DNA of 64,000 nucleotides from Cellulomonas sp. PhB150 (GCF_003755175.1 NZ_RKHX01000001.1:1302001-1366000); one strand, 5' to 3'. Shown: positions 37,251-45,316, numbered from the stretch's first letter. Made by a program: numbers and translations. Notes: a model not told the origin generated them from the letters alone.

Positions 37251-38429
37251 GTGAACCGGCCGCTGCGTGCTCTCCCCGCGCGGCCCGACCTCCTCCTCGA
37301 CGCGCTCGCCGCGGCCCTCGACGGGACCGGGCCGGCCGTGGCGCCCGACGCGTCCGGAGCGGGTGCCGGAGCGGGTGCCGGAGCGGGTGCCGGGGCGGGT
37401 CCCGGTGCCGGTCCCGATGCAGCCGAGGTCCCCGACGACGTCGCCCTCGTCGTCCGCACCTCCGGCTCCACCGGCGAGCCGCGCGGCGTCATGCTCGGAG
37501 CGACCGCGCTGCGGGCCTCGGCCGCCGCGACCGCCGGGCGCCTGCGCGGCCCGGGCCGCTGGCTGCTCGCGCTGCCGGCCCAGCACGTCGCCGGGGTCCA
37601 GGTCCTGGTCCGGTCGGTGCTCGCGGGCACCACGCCCGTCGTGATGGGTCCCGGCCCGTTCCGGCCCGACGGGTTCGTCGCCGCGACCGCGCGGCTGGGC
37701 CCGGGTACCCGGTACACCTCGCTGGTCCCCACCCAGCTCGTCCGGCTGCTCGACGACCCGGCAGCCACCGAGGCGCTGGCGTCCTACGACGCCGTGCTGC
37801 TCGGCGGTGCCGCGACGGCGACAGCGGTGCTCGACGACGCCCGCGCGCGCGGCGTCCGGGTCGTGACGACCTACGGCATGTCCGAGACCTGCGGCGGGTG
37901 CGTCTACGACGGGGTCCCGCTCGAGGGCGTGCACGTCACCGTCGAGGACGGCCTCGTCTCGCTCGCGGGTCCCGTGCTGGCCACGGGCTACCTCGGGCGG
38001 CCCGACCTCGACGCGCAGGCGTTCGTCGTGACCGACGGCGTGCGACGGCTGCGCACGGCGGACGTCGGCCGGATCGACGACGGCGTGCTGACCCTGCTCG
38101 GCCGGGCCGACGACGTCATCATCACCGGCGGCACCAACGTCGCGCCCGCGGCCGTCGAGGACGTCGTGGCGGGCCTGGCGGGCGTCGCGGAGGTCTGCGT
38201 CGTCGGGGTGCCCGACGAGCAGTGGGGCCGGCTCGTCGTCGCCGCGGTCGTGCCCGCCGGCGACCCGCCCACGCTCGACGAGGTCCGCGCCGCCGTCACC
38301 GCCCGCCTGGGCGCCCCGGCCGCGCCGCGGCGCCTCGTCGTCCTCGACTCCCTGCCCCTGCGCGGCCCCGGCAAGCCCGACCGTCGCGCCCTGACCGCAG
38401 CACTCACCGACCGGAGGACCACCACGTGA
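37251..38429 (+). CDS. menE: o-Succinylbenzoate-CoA ligase with Gly-Ala repeat linker
   Basis: AMP-forming ligase of the menaquinone pathway. 392 residues, short for the ANL superfamily as usual in actinobacterial MenE. Motifs: P-loop RTSGSTGEPRGVML (about 69-82), TYGMSETCGG (about 207), TGYLGRPD, RTADVGRIDDGVLTLLGRADD (about 265, in two parts) and the catalytic lysine of GPGKPDRRA (about 371-379). Between residues 34 and 55 an alternating Gly-Ala run encoded by a 12-bp tandem repeat has expanded the linker before the P-loop. GTG start at 37251 follows TAGTCT. Its stop overlaps menA. Confidence 0.9.
   Translation: MNRPLRALPARPDLLLDALAAALDGTGPAVAPDASGAGAGAGAGAGAGAGPGAGPDAAEVPDDVALVVRTSGSTGEPRGVMLGATALRASAAATAGRLRGPGRWLLALPAQHVAGVQVLVRSVLAGTTPVVMGPGPFRPDGFVAATARLGPGTRYTSLVPTQLVRLLDDPAATEALASYDAVLLGGAATATAVLDDARARGVRVVTTYGMSETCGGCVYDGVPLEGVHVTVEDGLVSLAGPVLATGYLGRPDLDAQAFVVTDGVRRLRTADVGRIDDGVLTLLGRADDVIITGGTNVAPAAVEDVVAGLAGVAEVCVVGVPDEQWGRLVVAAVVPAGDPPTLDEVRAAVTARLGAPAAPRRLVVLDSLPLRGPGKPDRRALTAALTDRRTTT
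37356..37403 (+). repeat. 12-bp tandem repeat inside menE
   Basis: GGAGCGGGTGCC occurs three times perfectly (37356-37391) with a fourth degenerate copy (37392-37403). Each unit encodes Gly-Ala-Gly-Ala, so copy-number change would alter the length of the linker without shifting frame. Confidence 0.85.
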
Positions 38430-39295
38430 CGTCAACCCAGGACTGGGTCGCCGGCGCGCGCCTGCGCACCCTGCCCGCAGCCGCCGCCCCCGTCCTCGTC
38501 GGCACGGGCGCCGCCGCCGAGCTCGGCTCCGCCCACCTGGGACGGGCCGCGCTGGCGCTGGGCGTCGCGCTCGCGCTGCAGGTCGGCGTGAACTACGCCA
38601 ACGACTACTCCGACGGCATCCGCGGCACCGACCTCGACCGCGTCGGCCCGATGCGCCTGACGGCCTCGGGAGCCGCCGAGCCGAAGGCGGTCCGCAACGC
38701 GGCCTTCGCGGCGTTCGGCGTCGCGGCGCTGCTCGGCCTGTGGCTCGTCGTCCTGTCCGGCGCGTGGTGGCTGCTCGCGGTCGGCGTGCTCGCGATCGCC
38801 GCGGCGTGGTTCTACACGGGCGGCAAGACCCCGTACGGGTACCTGGGCCTCGGCGAGGTCGGCGTCTTCGTCTTCTTCGGCCTCGTCGCGGTGCTGGGCA
38901 CCACGTACACGCAGGCCGGCGAGCTGTCCTGGGCCGCGTGGGTGGGGGCTGTGGCGGTGGGCCTGCTCGCGTGCGCGCTGCTCATGGTCAACAACCTGCG
39001 CGACGTCCCGACGGACGCGCTCGTCGGCAAGCGGACCGTGGCCGTCCGGCTCGGCGAGCACCGCGCCCGGCGCGCCTACGCGGCGCTCGTGATCGTGCCC
39101 GTGCTCCTCGGCACGGTCTGCGCGTTCGCGAACCCGTGGGCCGTCATCGTGCTCGCGCTGCTCGCACCGGCGATCGTGCTGGCCGTCGCCGTCCTGGTCG
39201 GCGCCCGCGGCCGGGCCCTGATCCCCGTGCTGGCCGGGACCGGGCTGCTGGAGCTCGCGTTCGGCGTGCTGCTGGGGCTCGGCCTGGCTCTGTAG
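38426..39295 (+). CDS. menA: 1,4-dihydroxy-2-naphthoate polyprenyltransferase
   Basis: UbiA-family membrane prenyltransferase that attaches the polyprenyl chain to DHNA. 289 residues, about nine helices. First Asp-rich motif NDYSDGIRGTD (about 57-67), second NNLRDVPTD (about 191-199). GTG at 38426 overlaps the menE stop (GTGA) with GGAGGA 7 nt upstream, so menE and menA form one unit. Its stop codon abuts that of the convergent DUF4229 gene with no spacer. Confidence 0.94.
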   Translation: MTSTQDWVAGARLRTLPAAAAPVLVGTGAAAELGSAHLGRAALALGVALALQVGVNYANDYSDGIRGTDLDRVGPMRLTASGAAEPKAVRNAAFAAFGVAALLGLWLVVLSGAWWLLAVGVLAIAAAWFYTGGKTPYGYLGLGEVGVFVFFGLVAVLGTTYTQAGELSWAAWVGAVAVGLLACALLMVNNLRDVPTDALVGKRTVAVRLGEHRARRAYAALVIVPVLLGTVCAFANPWAVIVLALLAPAIVLAVAVLVGARGRALIPVLAGTGLLELAFGVLLGLGLAL

Positions 39296-39580
39296 TCAGC
39301 CGGACTCGGCGTCGCGACGCGCGGCCTCGTCGATCGCGTCCTCGAGCTCGGCGTCCTGCTCGGTGTGCGTCGGCGCGCGGTCCGCGCGCTTCTCGGAGCG
39401 CGCCTGCACGTACGCGGCGGCCCGCTCGCGCTGCCTGCCGAGCAGCACGTAGCTGAGCAGCCAGCCGATCACCAGGCCCGCGACGGGGGCCAGCCACGAG
39501 TGCATGCCGGCCCACCAGATCCCCGCCGTCGCGACGGCGAACAGGGCGAGGCGCAGCAGGGTGTAGGTCACGACGGGCAC
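39296..39580 (-). CDS. DUF4229-type small membrane protein
   Basis: 94 residues with two hydrophobic helices (about 3-25 and 28-48) followed by a charged, Arg/Glu-rich cytoplasmic tail. It resembles the actinobacterial DUF4229 family by overall layout; no function is known. GTG at 39580 with TACCCT 6 nt upstream. Divergent from the next small membrane gene, with their -10 boxes about 30 bp apart. Confidence 0.65.
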   Translation of the reverse strand: MPVVTYTLLRLALFAVATAGIWWAGMHSWLAPVAGLVIGWLLSYVLLGRQRERAAAYVQARSEKRADRAPTHTEQDAELEDAIDEAARRDAESG

Positions 39581-39586
39581 GCCTCC

Positions 39587-39592
39587 AGGGTA
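39587..39592 (-). promoter_or_regulatory. Leaderless-type -10 box of the DUF4229 gene
   Basis: TACCCT (minus strand) ends 6 nt before the GTG at 39580. A GGAGG also falls in this gap but touches the start codon too closely to act as a ribosome binding site. Confidence 0.5.
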
Positions 39593-39622
39593 GGTCAGGA
39601 GGGGACCCCAGCCGAACCGCAC

Positions 39623-39628
39623 TAACCT
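39623..39628 (+). promoter_or_regulatory. Leaderless-type -10 box of the PLDc_N protein gene
   Basis: TAACCT ends 6 nt before the ATG at 39635. Confidence 0.55.
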
Positions 39629-39634
39629 GGGCCC

Positions 39635-39946
39635 ATGCGCTACCTCGGCACCCTGCTGGTCATCGGACTCGTCGTCTACTGCGTGATCGACATCGTGCGC
39701 AGCGAGTCCTCCGAGCGGCTCGGCGTCCCCCGCGCGCTGTGGGTGCTGCTCGTGGTGCTCATCCCGGTGCTGGGCTCGGTCGTGTGGATCGCGGTGAGCT
39801 GGACCCACCGCACCACGCACGGCACGGCGACGACCCGTCGCGTCAGCCGAGGGCCCTCGGCGCCCGACGACGACCCGGAGTTCCTCTGGAAGCTCGACGA
39901 GGAGCGGCGCCGGAACAACCCGCCCAAGGACGAGCCCGCGCCGTAG
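39635..39946 (+). CDS. PLDc_N-domain small membrane protein
   Basis: 103 residues. Two hydrophobic segments (about 3-20 and 33-55) with the PLDc_N (phospholipase D nuclease N-terminal) layout: a short helix, RALWVLLVVLIPVLGSVVWI, then a basic and acidic tail. Despite the domain name there is no nuclease part, and function is unknown. ATG at 39635 follows TAACCT by 6 nt. It converges on ccsB with 18 nt between stops. Confidence 0.75.
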   Translation: MRYLGTLLVIGLVVYCVIDIVRSESSERLGVPRALWVLLVVLIPVLGSVVWIAVSWTHRTTHGTATTRRVSRGPSAPDDDPEFLWKLDEERRRNNPPKDEPAP

Positions 39947-39964
39947 CCCGTCAGGACCGACCGG

Positions 39965-40978
39965 TCAGAGCCCCGAGTACGAGTGCTTGCCGGTCACCAC
40001 GAGGTTGACCACGGTGAAGTTGGCCAGCACCACGGCGTAGCCGACGAACACGAAGTACACCGCCCGACGACCGCTCCAGCCGCGCGTCGTGCGCGCGTGC
40101 AGGTAGGCGGCGTAGACGACCCAGGCGACGAACGTGCCGATCTCCTTGGGGTCCCAGCCCCAGTAGCGGCCCCACGCGTGCTCGGCCCAGATGGCGCCGC
40201 CGATGAGCGTGAAGGTCCACAGCACGAAACCGACCGCGTTGAGGCGGAACGCCATCGCCTCGAGGCGACGCGCGTCCGGCACCTGCTCGAGCCACGCGAA
40301 CCGCGGTCCGGTGACGGCCCAGCCGGCCAGCGACGAGCGCAGGCCGCCGGCCTTCACGGACGGGCCGACGAGGTGCGAGTGGTCGTTCTCGCGCCCGTCG
40401 CGCAGCACCTGCAGCACCGAGGCGGCGAACGCCACGGTGAAGATGCCGGTCGCGGTGATCGCGACGCCCACGTGGATGATCAGCCAGTAGCTCTGCAGCG
40501 CCGGCTGGACGGCCTCGGCCTGGATGTAGAACTTCAGCAGCGCGAGGGCCAGGGACAGCACGGCCATGCCGAGCACGATGACGCTGATGAACGGGATGAT
40601 CCGGCGCCGCTGCATGATCGCGAGCACGAGGGTCGCGACGAACACGCCCACGAGCGTGAACTCGTACATGTTGGCGGTGGGCCAGCGGCCCGCCGCGATG
40701 CCCCGGGTGACGATGCCGGCGAACAGCAGCGCGACGCCCAGGTAGTGCGTGGAGCGGGCGATGCCCTCGGCGCGCAGCGAGCGGCTCGGCGCGGCCTCGT
40801 CGGCCGACCCGGCGACGGCGCTGACCGGGCCGCCCACAGTGACGGGCACGGCGGCCGGGGCGCGGCGCGTGGCCTGCTCGGCGATGCGCGCCATGTCCAC
40901 GGTGTAGGCGATCAGCGCGACCGTGAACGTCGTCGCCGCCGCCCAGACCAGGAGGGTGCTCAGGTCACCGGTGTTCAT
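39965..40978 (-). CDS. ccsB: Cytochrome c biogenesis protein CcsB/CcsA (ResC)
   Basis: Heme-handling membrane subunit of the System II cytochrome c synthetase. 337 residues, about eight helices. The tryptophan-rich heme-binding motif is read as AWGRYWGWDPKEIG (about 266-279), flanked by conserved histidines. ATG at 40978 overlaps the resB stop by 4 nt. Last gene of the histidine phosphatase-tlpA-ccdA-resB-ccsB unit. Confidence 0.94.
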   Translation of the reverse strand: MNTGDLSTLLVWAAATTFTVALIAYTVDMARIAEQATRRAPAAVPVTVGGPVSAVAGSADEAAPSRSLRAEGIARSTHYLGVALLFAGIVTRGIAAGRWPTANMYEFTLVGVFVATLVLAIMQRRRIIPFISVIVLGMAVLSLALALLKFYIQAEAVQPALQSYWLIIHVGVAITATGIFTVAFAASVLQVLRDGRENDHSHLVGPSVKAGGLRSSLAGWAVTGPRFAWLEQVPDARRLEAMAFRLNAVGFVLWTFTLIGGAIWAEHAWGRYWGWDPKEIGTFVAWVVYAAYLHARTTRGWSGRRAVYFVFVGYAVVLANFTVVNLVVTGKHSYSGL

Positions 40979-42636
40979 GGCGTCTCCTGCGTCGTGGCGG
41001 GCTTGTCTGGCGTGTTCTCAGGATCGTCGGGCAGCGTCGCGGCCAGGATCCTGTCGAGCTCGGGCTGGAGGCCCACGTCGTCGCCGCGCGCCAGTCCAGC
41101 GGCGGTCACCACTGTACGACCGCCGTCGCTCGCGGCGCGTACCCAGATGCGGCGGCGCGGGGCGAACAGCGAGGTGGCGAGGCCGAGGAAGGCCAGCACC
41201 GCGAACACGAGCACGAAGGTGAGCGACGGGTCGTACCGCAGGTCGAGCGCGACGAACCGCGGGAGCCCCTTGAACGTCAGGGTCCCCAGCCCGTCGGGCA
41301 GGTCGACCGTCTCGCCGAGCTTGACGTAGAGCGTCACGGGATCGCCGTTCGCGTCGACCGACTGCTTCATGCGGGACTCGTCGAGCTCGTAGACGTTCTG
41401 CGGGACGCCGGTGTCGAGGCCGAGGTTGCCGTGCCACACGGTCAGCACCAGCAGCGGGTTGCCGGGCTGCGGGTAGATCGACTGCCACGTCGTGTCGTCG
41501 ACCTGCCGCGCGGTGGGCAGCAGGTACCCGACGATGCCGATCTGGTCCTGGTCGCCGGAGACGCTCGGCACCTTGACCACGCCGCGCGAGGTGTACTGCG
41601 GGTTCTGCGGCAGGAACGGGGTCTCGCCGCCGCCCGCGACCTTGCCGGACGCGTCGCGCACCTCGATGTCGGGCGCGTACCCGTTGCCCTGCAGGTAGAC
41701 CTTCGCACCGTCGACGTCGAGCGGGTGGTTGACCTTGATCGTCTTCTTCACCGGGTCCTTGCCGGGCTCGGCGAGCGTGACGTGCGCGGTGAAGTCGCGC
41801 GGGTGGAGCGTCGTGGGGTCGAACCGGGACTCGAAGTCGTCGAGCTGCATGGTGAACGGCTCGAGCGTCTCCGGGTCGAACGCCGTGCCCTGCTCGAACG
41901 TGTCGTACTTGACCACGGAGTTGGCGAAGCCGTTGCCCTGCACCACGATCGCCTGGCCGCGGTAGTGCAGCAGCTGGCCGGTCGCCACGGAGATCAGCAG
42001 GCCGACGAGGGCCAGGTGGAACAGCAGGTTCCCGCTCTCGCGCAGGTAGCCGCGCTCCCCCGAGACCGACCAGGTGCCGCTGCCCTCGTCGCGCACGTCG
42101 ACGCGGTACCGGGGCCACAGCGGCAGCCACGGCCGGCGCAGCACCGCCGCCGCGGCGCGGACCACCGTCTCGGGCTCGTCGGACGAGACGCCCTCGCCCT
42201 GCGCGGGGAAACGCGTGAAGCGGCGCGGCGTGCGCGGCGGGCGGCCACGCATCGCCGTGAAGTGCACCTTGGTGCGCGGCAGGATGCAGCCGACGAGCGA
42301 GACGAACAGCAGGATGTAGATCGCCGAGAACCACACCGACGCGTAGACGTCGAAGAACCCGAGCCGGTCGAGCCACGGACCGCTGGTCGCGTGGTCGGCG
42401 AGGTAGGTCGCGACCTTCGTCTCATCCTGCGCGCGCTGCGGGAACATCGTCCCGGGCACCGCAGCGACCGCGAGCAGCATGAGCAGCAGGAGCGCCACGC
42501 GCATGCTCGTCAGCTGGCGCCACATCCAGCGCAGCCAGCCCACGAACCCGATGGAGGGCACCGCGACGGGCGCGTCCGGGGTGTCGGACTCCGCGCTGAA
42601 CGTGTCCTCGAGCCCCTCGGGGCGGTAGCGCACCAC
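40975..42636 (-). CDS. resB: Cytochrome c biogenesis protein ResB
   Basis: Partner of CcsB/ResC in heme delivery to apocytochrome c. 553 residues. Three N-terminal helices (about 45, 95 and 190) around conserved sequences MFPQRAQDETKV and FFDVYASVWFSAIYILLFVS, a large extracytoplasmic domain (about 210-450) and a final helix near 470. GTG start at 42636, one base after the ccdA stop. Confidence 0.94.
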   Translation of the reverse strand: MVRYRPEGLEDTFSAESDTPDAPVAVPSIGFVGWLRWMWRQLTSMRVALLLLMLLAVAAVPGTMFPQRAQDETKVATYLADHATSGPWLDRLGFFDVYASVWFSAIYILLFVSLVGCILPRTKVHFTAMRGRPPRTPRRFTRFPAQGEGVSSDEPETVVRAAAAVLRRPWLPLWPRYRVDVRDEGSGTWSVSGERGYLRESGNLLFHLALVGLLISVATGQLLHYRGQAIVVQGNGFANSVVKYDTFEQGTAFDPETLEPFTMQLDDFESRFDPTTLHPRDFTAHVTLAEPGKDPVKKTIKVNHPLDVDGAKVYLQGNGYAPDIEVRDASGKVAGGGETPFLPQNPQYTSRGVVKVPSVSGDQDQIGIVGYLLPTARQVDDTTWQSIYPQPGNPLLVLTVWHGNLGLDTGVPQNVYELDESRMKQSVDANGDPVTLYVKLGETVDLPDGLGTLTFKGLPRFVALDLRYDPSLTFVLVFAVLAFLGLATSLFAPRRRIWVRAASDGGRTVVTAAGLARGDDVGLQPELDRILAATLPDDPENTPDKPATTQETP

Positions 42637-42637
42637 G

Positions 42638-43438
42638 TCACACCACCGTCGTGAAGGCGTCGTCGCCGGTCAGCAGGCCCTGCAGCCAGGAGGCCCACTC
42701 GCCCCACACGCCCGTGACGAGCGCGAGGCCGATGACGACGAGCATGCCGCCGCCGATCCGCATGATGGCCAACCGGTGGCGGCGCAGGAATCCGAGCGCG
42801 CGCGTCGAGGACTCGAACCCGAACGCGACCAGCAGGAACGGCAGCCCCAGGCCGAGGCAGAACATGACCGACAGCAGCGCCCCACGCCACGGCGTCCCGC
42901 CGTCGAGCGACAGCGCGAAGATCGCGGTGAGCGTCGGGCCGATGCACGGCACCCAGCCCAGGCCGAACGTCAGCCCGAGCAGCGGCGCACCCCACAGCCC
43001 GGCGCGCGGCGCGAGGTGCACGCGGCGCTCGTTCTGCAGGAACGGGATCAGGCCGATGAACGCGAGGCCCATGACGATCACGACGACGCCCATGACGCGC
43101 GTGATGGGGTCCTGGTAGCGCGAGAGCCAGCCGCCGAGCGAGCCGGCGAGCACCCCGAAGGCGACGAACACGACCGTGAAGCCGGCGACGAAGAGGGAGA
43201 CGCCGAGGAGCACGCGCGAGCGCGCGGGGGCGACGCGAGTCGTCGTCGTCCCGCGCTCCGCGAGACTCTCCGCCGAGCCGGACATGCCGCCGAGATACCC
43301 GAGGTAGCCCGGAACCAGCGGCAGCACGCACGGCGAGGCGAAGGACACCAGGCCGGCGATCACCGCGACCGGGATCGCGAGCAGCAGCGTGCCGGAGGTG
43401 GTGGTCGATGCGAACCAGTCGCCGGCGCCGGCGATCAC
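42638..43438 (-). CDS. ccdA: Thiol-disulfide transporter CcdA
   Basis: Six-helix membrane protein that carries reducing equivalents from cytoplasmic thioredoxin to extracytoplasmic TlpA/ResA. 266 residues. The two redox cysteines are in SFASPCVLPLVPGYL (about 34-48) and GLGWVPCIGPTL (about 153-164). GTG at 43438 overlaps the tlpA stop (GTGA). Confidence 0.94.
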   Translation of the reverse strand: MIAGAGDWFASTTTSGTLLLAIPVAVIAGLVSFASPCVLPLVPGYLGYLGGMSGSAESLAERGTTTTRVAPARSRVLLGVSLFVAGFTVVFVAFGVLAGSLGGWLSRYQDPITRVMGVVVIVMGLAFIGLIPFLQNERRVHLAPRAGLWGAPLLGLTFGLGWVPCIGPTLTAIFALSLDGGTPWRGALLSVMFCLGLGLPFLLVAFGFESSTRALGFLRRHRLAIMRIGGGMLVVIGLALVTGVWGEWASWLQGLLTGDDAFTTVV

Positions 43439-44019
43439 GAACCCTCCGCGAGCGCGTCGTCGACGACCCCGCGCAGGGTGGAGGCGTCGGCGATGCCGAG
43501 CACGCGCGCCGCGACCTTGCCCTCGCGGTCGAGGACGACGGTCGTCGGGACGGCGTTGATCGGGACGACGCCCTGCAGCGCGGCCACGCCGGCGCCGGTG
43601 CTGTCGTCGATGCTCGGGTAGGGCACGTCGAACTTGCGCTGGAACGCCTCCGCGTCCCCCGCGCCGTCCGTGCCGTTGAGCCCGATGACGTGCACGCCCT
43701 TGCCCGCGTAGTCGTTCGCGAGGTCGACGAGGTCCGGCGCCTCGGCGCGGCACGGCGGGCAGTTGGCGTACCAGGTGTTGACGACGACGACGTCGCCGAG
43801 CCAGTCCGCGACGTCCTGCTCCTTGCCGGCGAAGTCGGTCCCCGACAGCGCGACGGGGCCCTTGCGGTCACCGACCGGCCAGGTGGCGATCGCGCCGTCG
43901 CTCGAGACGTAGCCCTGGTTGCTCACGTCGTTCGACCCCTGGCCGTCGCCGCCGCTGCAGGCGCCGAGCAGGCCGACGACGAGCAGGGCTGCCGCCAGGG
44001 TCCGTGCGCGCACGTTCAC
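43435..44019 (-). CDS. TlpA/ResA-type thioredoxin lipoprotein
   Basis: Extracytoplasmic thioredoxin that reduces apocytochrome c haem-binding cysteines. 194 residues. Lipobox LLGACSGG (Cys about 21), redox motif WYANCPPCRAE (about 84-94) and cis-proline region INAVPTTVV. The start is GTG at 44019, which overlaps the histidine phosphatase stop; a second in-frame GTG is six bases on. Confidence 0.93.
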   Translation of the reverse strand: MNVRARTLAAALLVVGLLGACSGGDGQGSNDVSNQGYVSSDGAIATWPVGDRKGPVALSGTDFAGKEQDVADWLGDVVVVNTWYANCPPCRAEAPDLVDLANDYAGKGVHVIGLNGTDGAGDAEAFQRKFDVPYPSIDDSTGAGVAALQGVVPINAVPTTVVLDREGKVAARVLGIADASTLRGVVDDALAEGS

Positions 44020-44666
44020 GCCCCGGCCACCGTCGCGGCACCCGGCAGCAGGTGGGCCGCGGGCTCGGCGTAGCCGACGCCGACGAGGCGGTCGTCCTCG
44101 AAGGTCAGGCTGGTCAGGCTCGCCAGCGCGCACTGCCGCTTGCGGGGGTCGTGCCACAGGCGACGGTGCTCGACCGCGAGGCGCGTGACCCACACGGGGA
44201 GCTGGTGGCTGACCAGCACGACCTCGTGGCCGCGAGCGACGTCGCGGGCGGCGTTCACGGCGGCGAGCATGCGCTCGACCTGCTCGGTGTACGGCTCGCC
44301 CCAGGACGGGCGGAACGGGTTGCGCAGGTAGGGCCAGTGCTGTGGGTGGCGCAGCGAGCCGTCGCCGACCCCGAACTTCATGCCCTCGAAGTGGTTGCCC
44401 GCCTCGATCAGCCGTGGGTCGGTGCCGACCTCGAGCCCGAAGGCGGCGGCGATCGGGGCGGCGGTCTCCTGCGCGCGCTGGAGCGGCGAGGCGATGACGG
44501 CCACGACGTCGCGCGGCTGCCGCTCGTCGGCCAGGTGGGCGGCGACGACGCGGGCCATCTCCTGACCCCGCTCGGACAGGTGGTATCCCGGCAGACGCCC
44601 GTACAGGACGCCCTCGGGGTTGTGCACCTCACCGTGGCGCATCAGGTGGACGGTCGTGGCAACCAT
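44016..44666 (-). CDS. Histidine phosphatase (phosphoglycerate mutase-like) family protein
   Basis: Acid phosphatase/mutase fold, 216 residues. The phosphoacceptor motif RHGEVHN is at about 10-16 and the second catalytic histidine in VSHQLP (about 150). Substrate unknown. ATG at 44666 stands 6 nt after GAGACT (44673-44678), so it may be leaderless. It is the first gene of the cytochrome c maturation unit, an arrangement also found in mycobacteria (Rv0525-Rv0529), which hints at a link that is still unexplained. Confidence 0.88.
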   Translation of the reverse strand: MVATTVHLMRHGEVHNPEGVLYGRLPGYHLSERGQEMARVVAAHLADERQPRDVVAVIASPLQRAQETAAPIAAAFGLEVGTDPRLIEAGNHFEGMKFGVGDGSLRHPQHWPYLRNPFRPSWGEPYTEQVERMLAAVNAARDVARGHEVVLVSHQLPVWVTRLAVEHRRLWHDPRKRQCALASLTSLTFEDDRLVGVGYAEPAAHLLPGAATVAGA

Positions 44667-44705
44667 GCGGTCAGTCTCCCCTACGAGGCTGTGTGCGTGG
44701 TGCGC

Positions 44706-45212
44706 TCAGCACTCCGTCGCGGCGTGACACGGGCCACTGACGAGGTGCTCCCGCACGGCGGCCATCGCCTCGCCCAGCGCGCGGAACTGCTCCGGCGTGA
44801 GCACGTCGACCAGGTGCTCGCGCACCGACCGGACGTGCAGGGGCGCCGCGGCGACGAGCGTCGTCCAGCCCAGCTCCGTCATCGCGCAGTTCACCCCGCG
44901 GGCGTCCGCGCTGCACGCGGAGCGCTCGACGAGCCCGCGCTCCTCCATCCGCCGGATGGTGTGCGTGAGCCGGCTGCGCGAGTGCGCGAGGTCGTCGGCC
45001 AGCTCGGACATCCGCTGCGTGCGCGCGGGCGCCTCGGACAGCCGCACCAGCACCTCGTACTCGTGCGCGGACAGGCCGGAGTTCGAGTCGAGCTCGTGGG
45101 CGATCACGTCGAACAGCCGGATCGTGCCGTCGCGGAACGCGCGCCAGTCCTGCTGCTCGGCCTCGGTCAGCCACTTCACGTCGACTGGCGAGGTCGTCTC
45201 GGTCGTGCCCAT
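44706..45212 (-). CDS. MarR-family transcriptional regulator
   Basis: 168 residues with a winged helix-turn-helix: MSELADDLAHSRSRLTHTIRRMEERGLVER (read in two parts, about 67-97) is the MarR recognition region. Cysteines occur at about 99, 108 and near the C terminus (SGPCHAATEC), so thiol sensing is possible. ATG at 45212 with GGAGG 8 nt upstream. Divergent from the YceI gene; a palindrome between them is the likely operator. Confidence 0.88.
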   Translation of the reverse strand: MGTTETTSPVDVKWLTEAEQQDWRAFRDGTIRLFDVIAHELDSNSGLSAHEYEVLVRLSEAPARTQRMSELADDLAHSRSRLTHTIRRMEERGLVERSACSADARGVNCAMTELGWTTLVAAAPLHVRSVREHLVDVLTPEQFRALGEAMAAVREHLVSGPCHAATEC

Positions 45213-45237
45213 GGTGTGGACCTCCGTCCGTCTGGTC

Positions 45238-45266
45238 TTGCGCTTCTGGTGCGAGTGTAGTACAAA
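45238..45266 (+). promoter_or_regulatory. Candidate promoter of the YceI gene
   Basis: TTGCGC (45238-45243) and TACAAA (45261-45266) separated by 17 nt. The -10 lies within the MarR-type palindrome. Confidence 0.4.
45243..45259 (+). repeat. Near copy of the TetR operator left side
   Basis: CTTCTGGTGCGAGTGTA differs from bases 34786-34802 (CTTCTGGTACGAGCGTA) at two of 17 positions. The second palindromic arm is absent here. Confidence 0.6.
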
Positions 45267-45275
45267 GTTGAACTA
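45258..45275. promoter_or_regulatory. MarR-type operator palindrome
   Basis: TAGTACAA and TTGAACTA flank a central AG; seven of eight bases per arm match. It stands in AT-rich sequence between the divergent MarR and YceI genes and covers the candidate -10 of YceI. A second small palindrome GTTGA-N4-TCAAC follows at 45284-45297. Confidence 0.6.
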
Positions 45276-45316
45276 ACAGTTTGGTTGAGACTTCAACGAT
45301 GCCTAGGAGGCACCCG

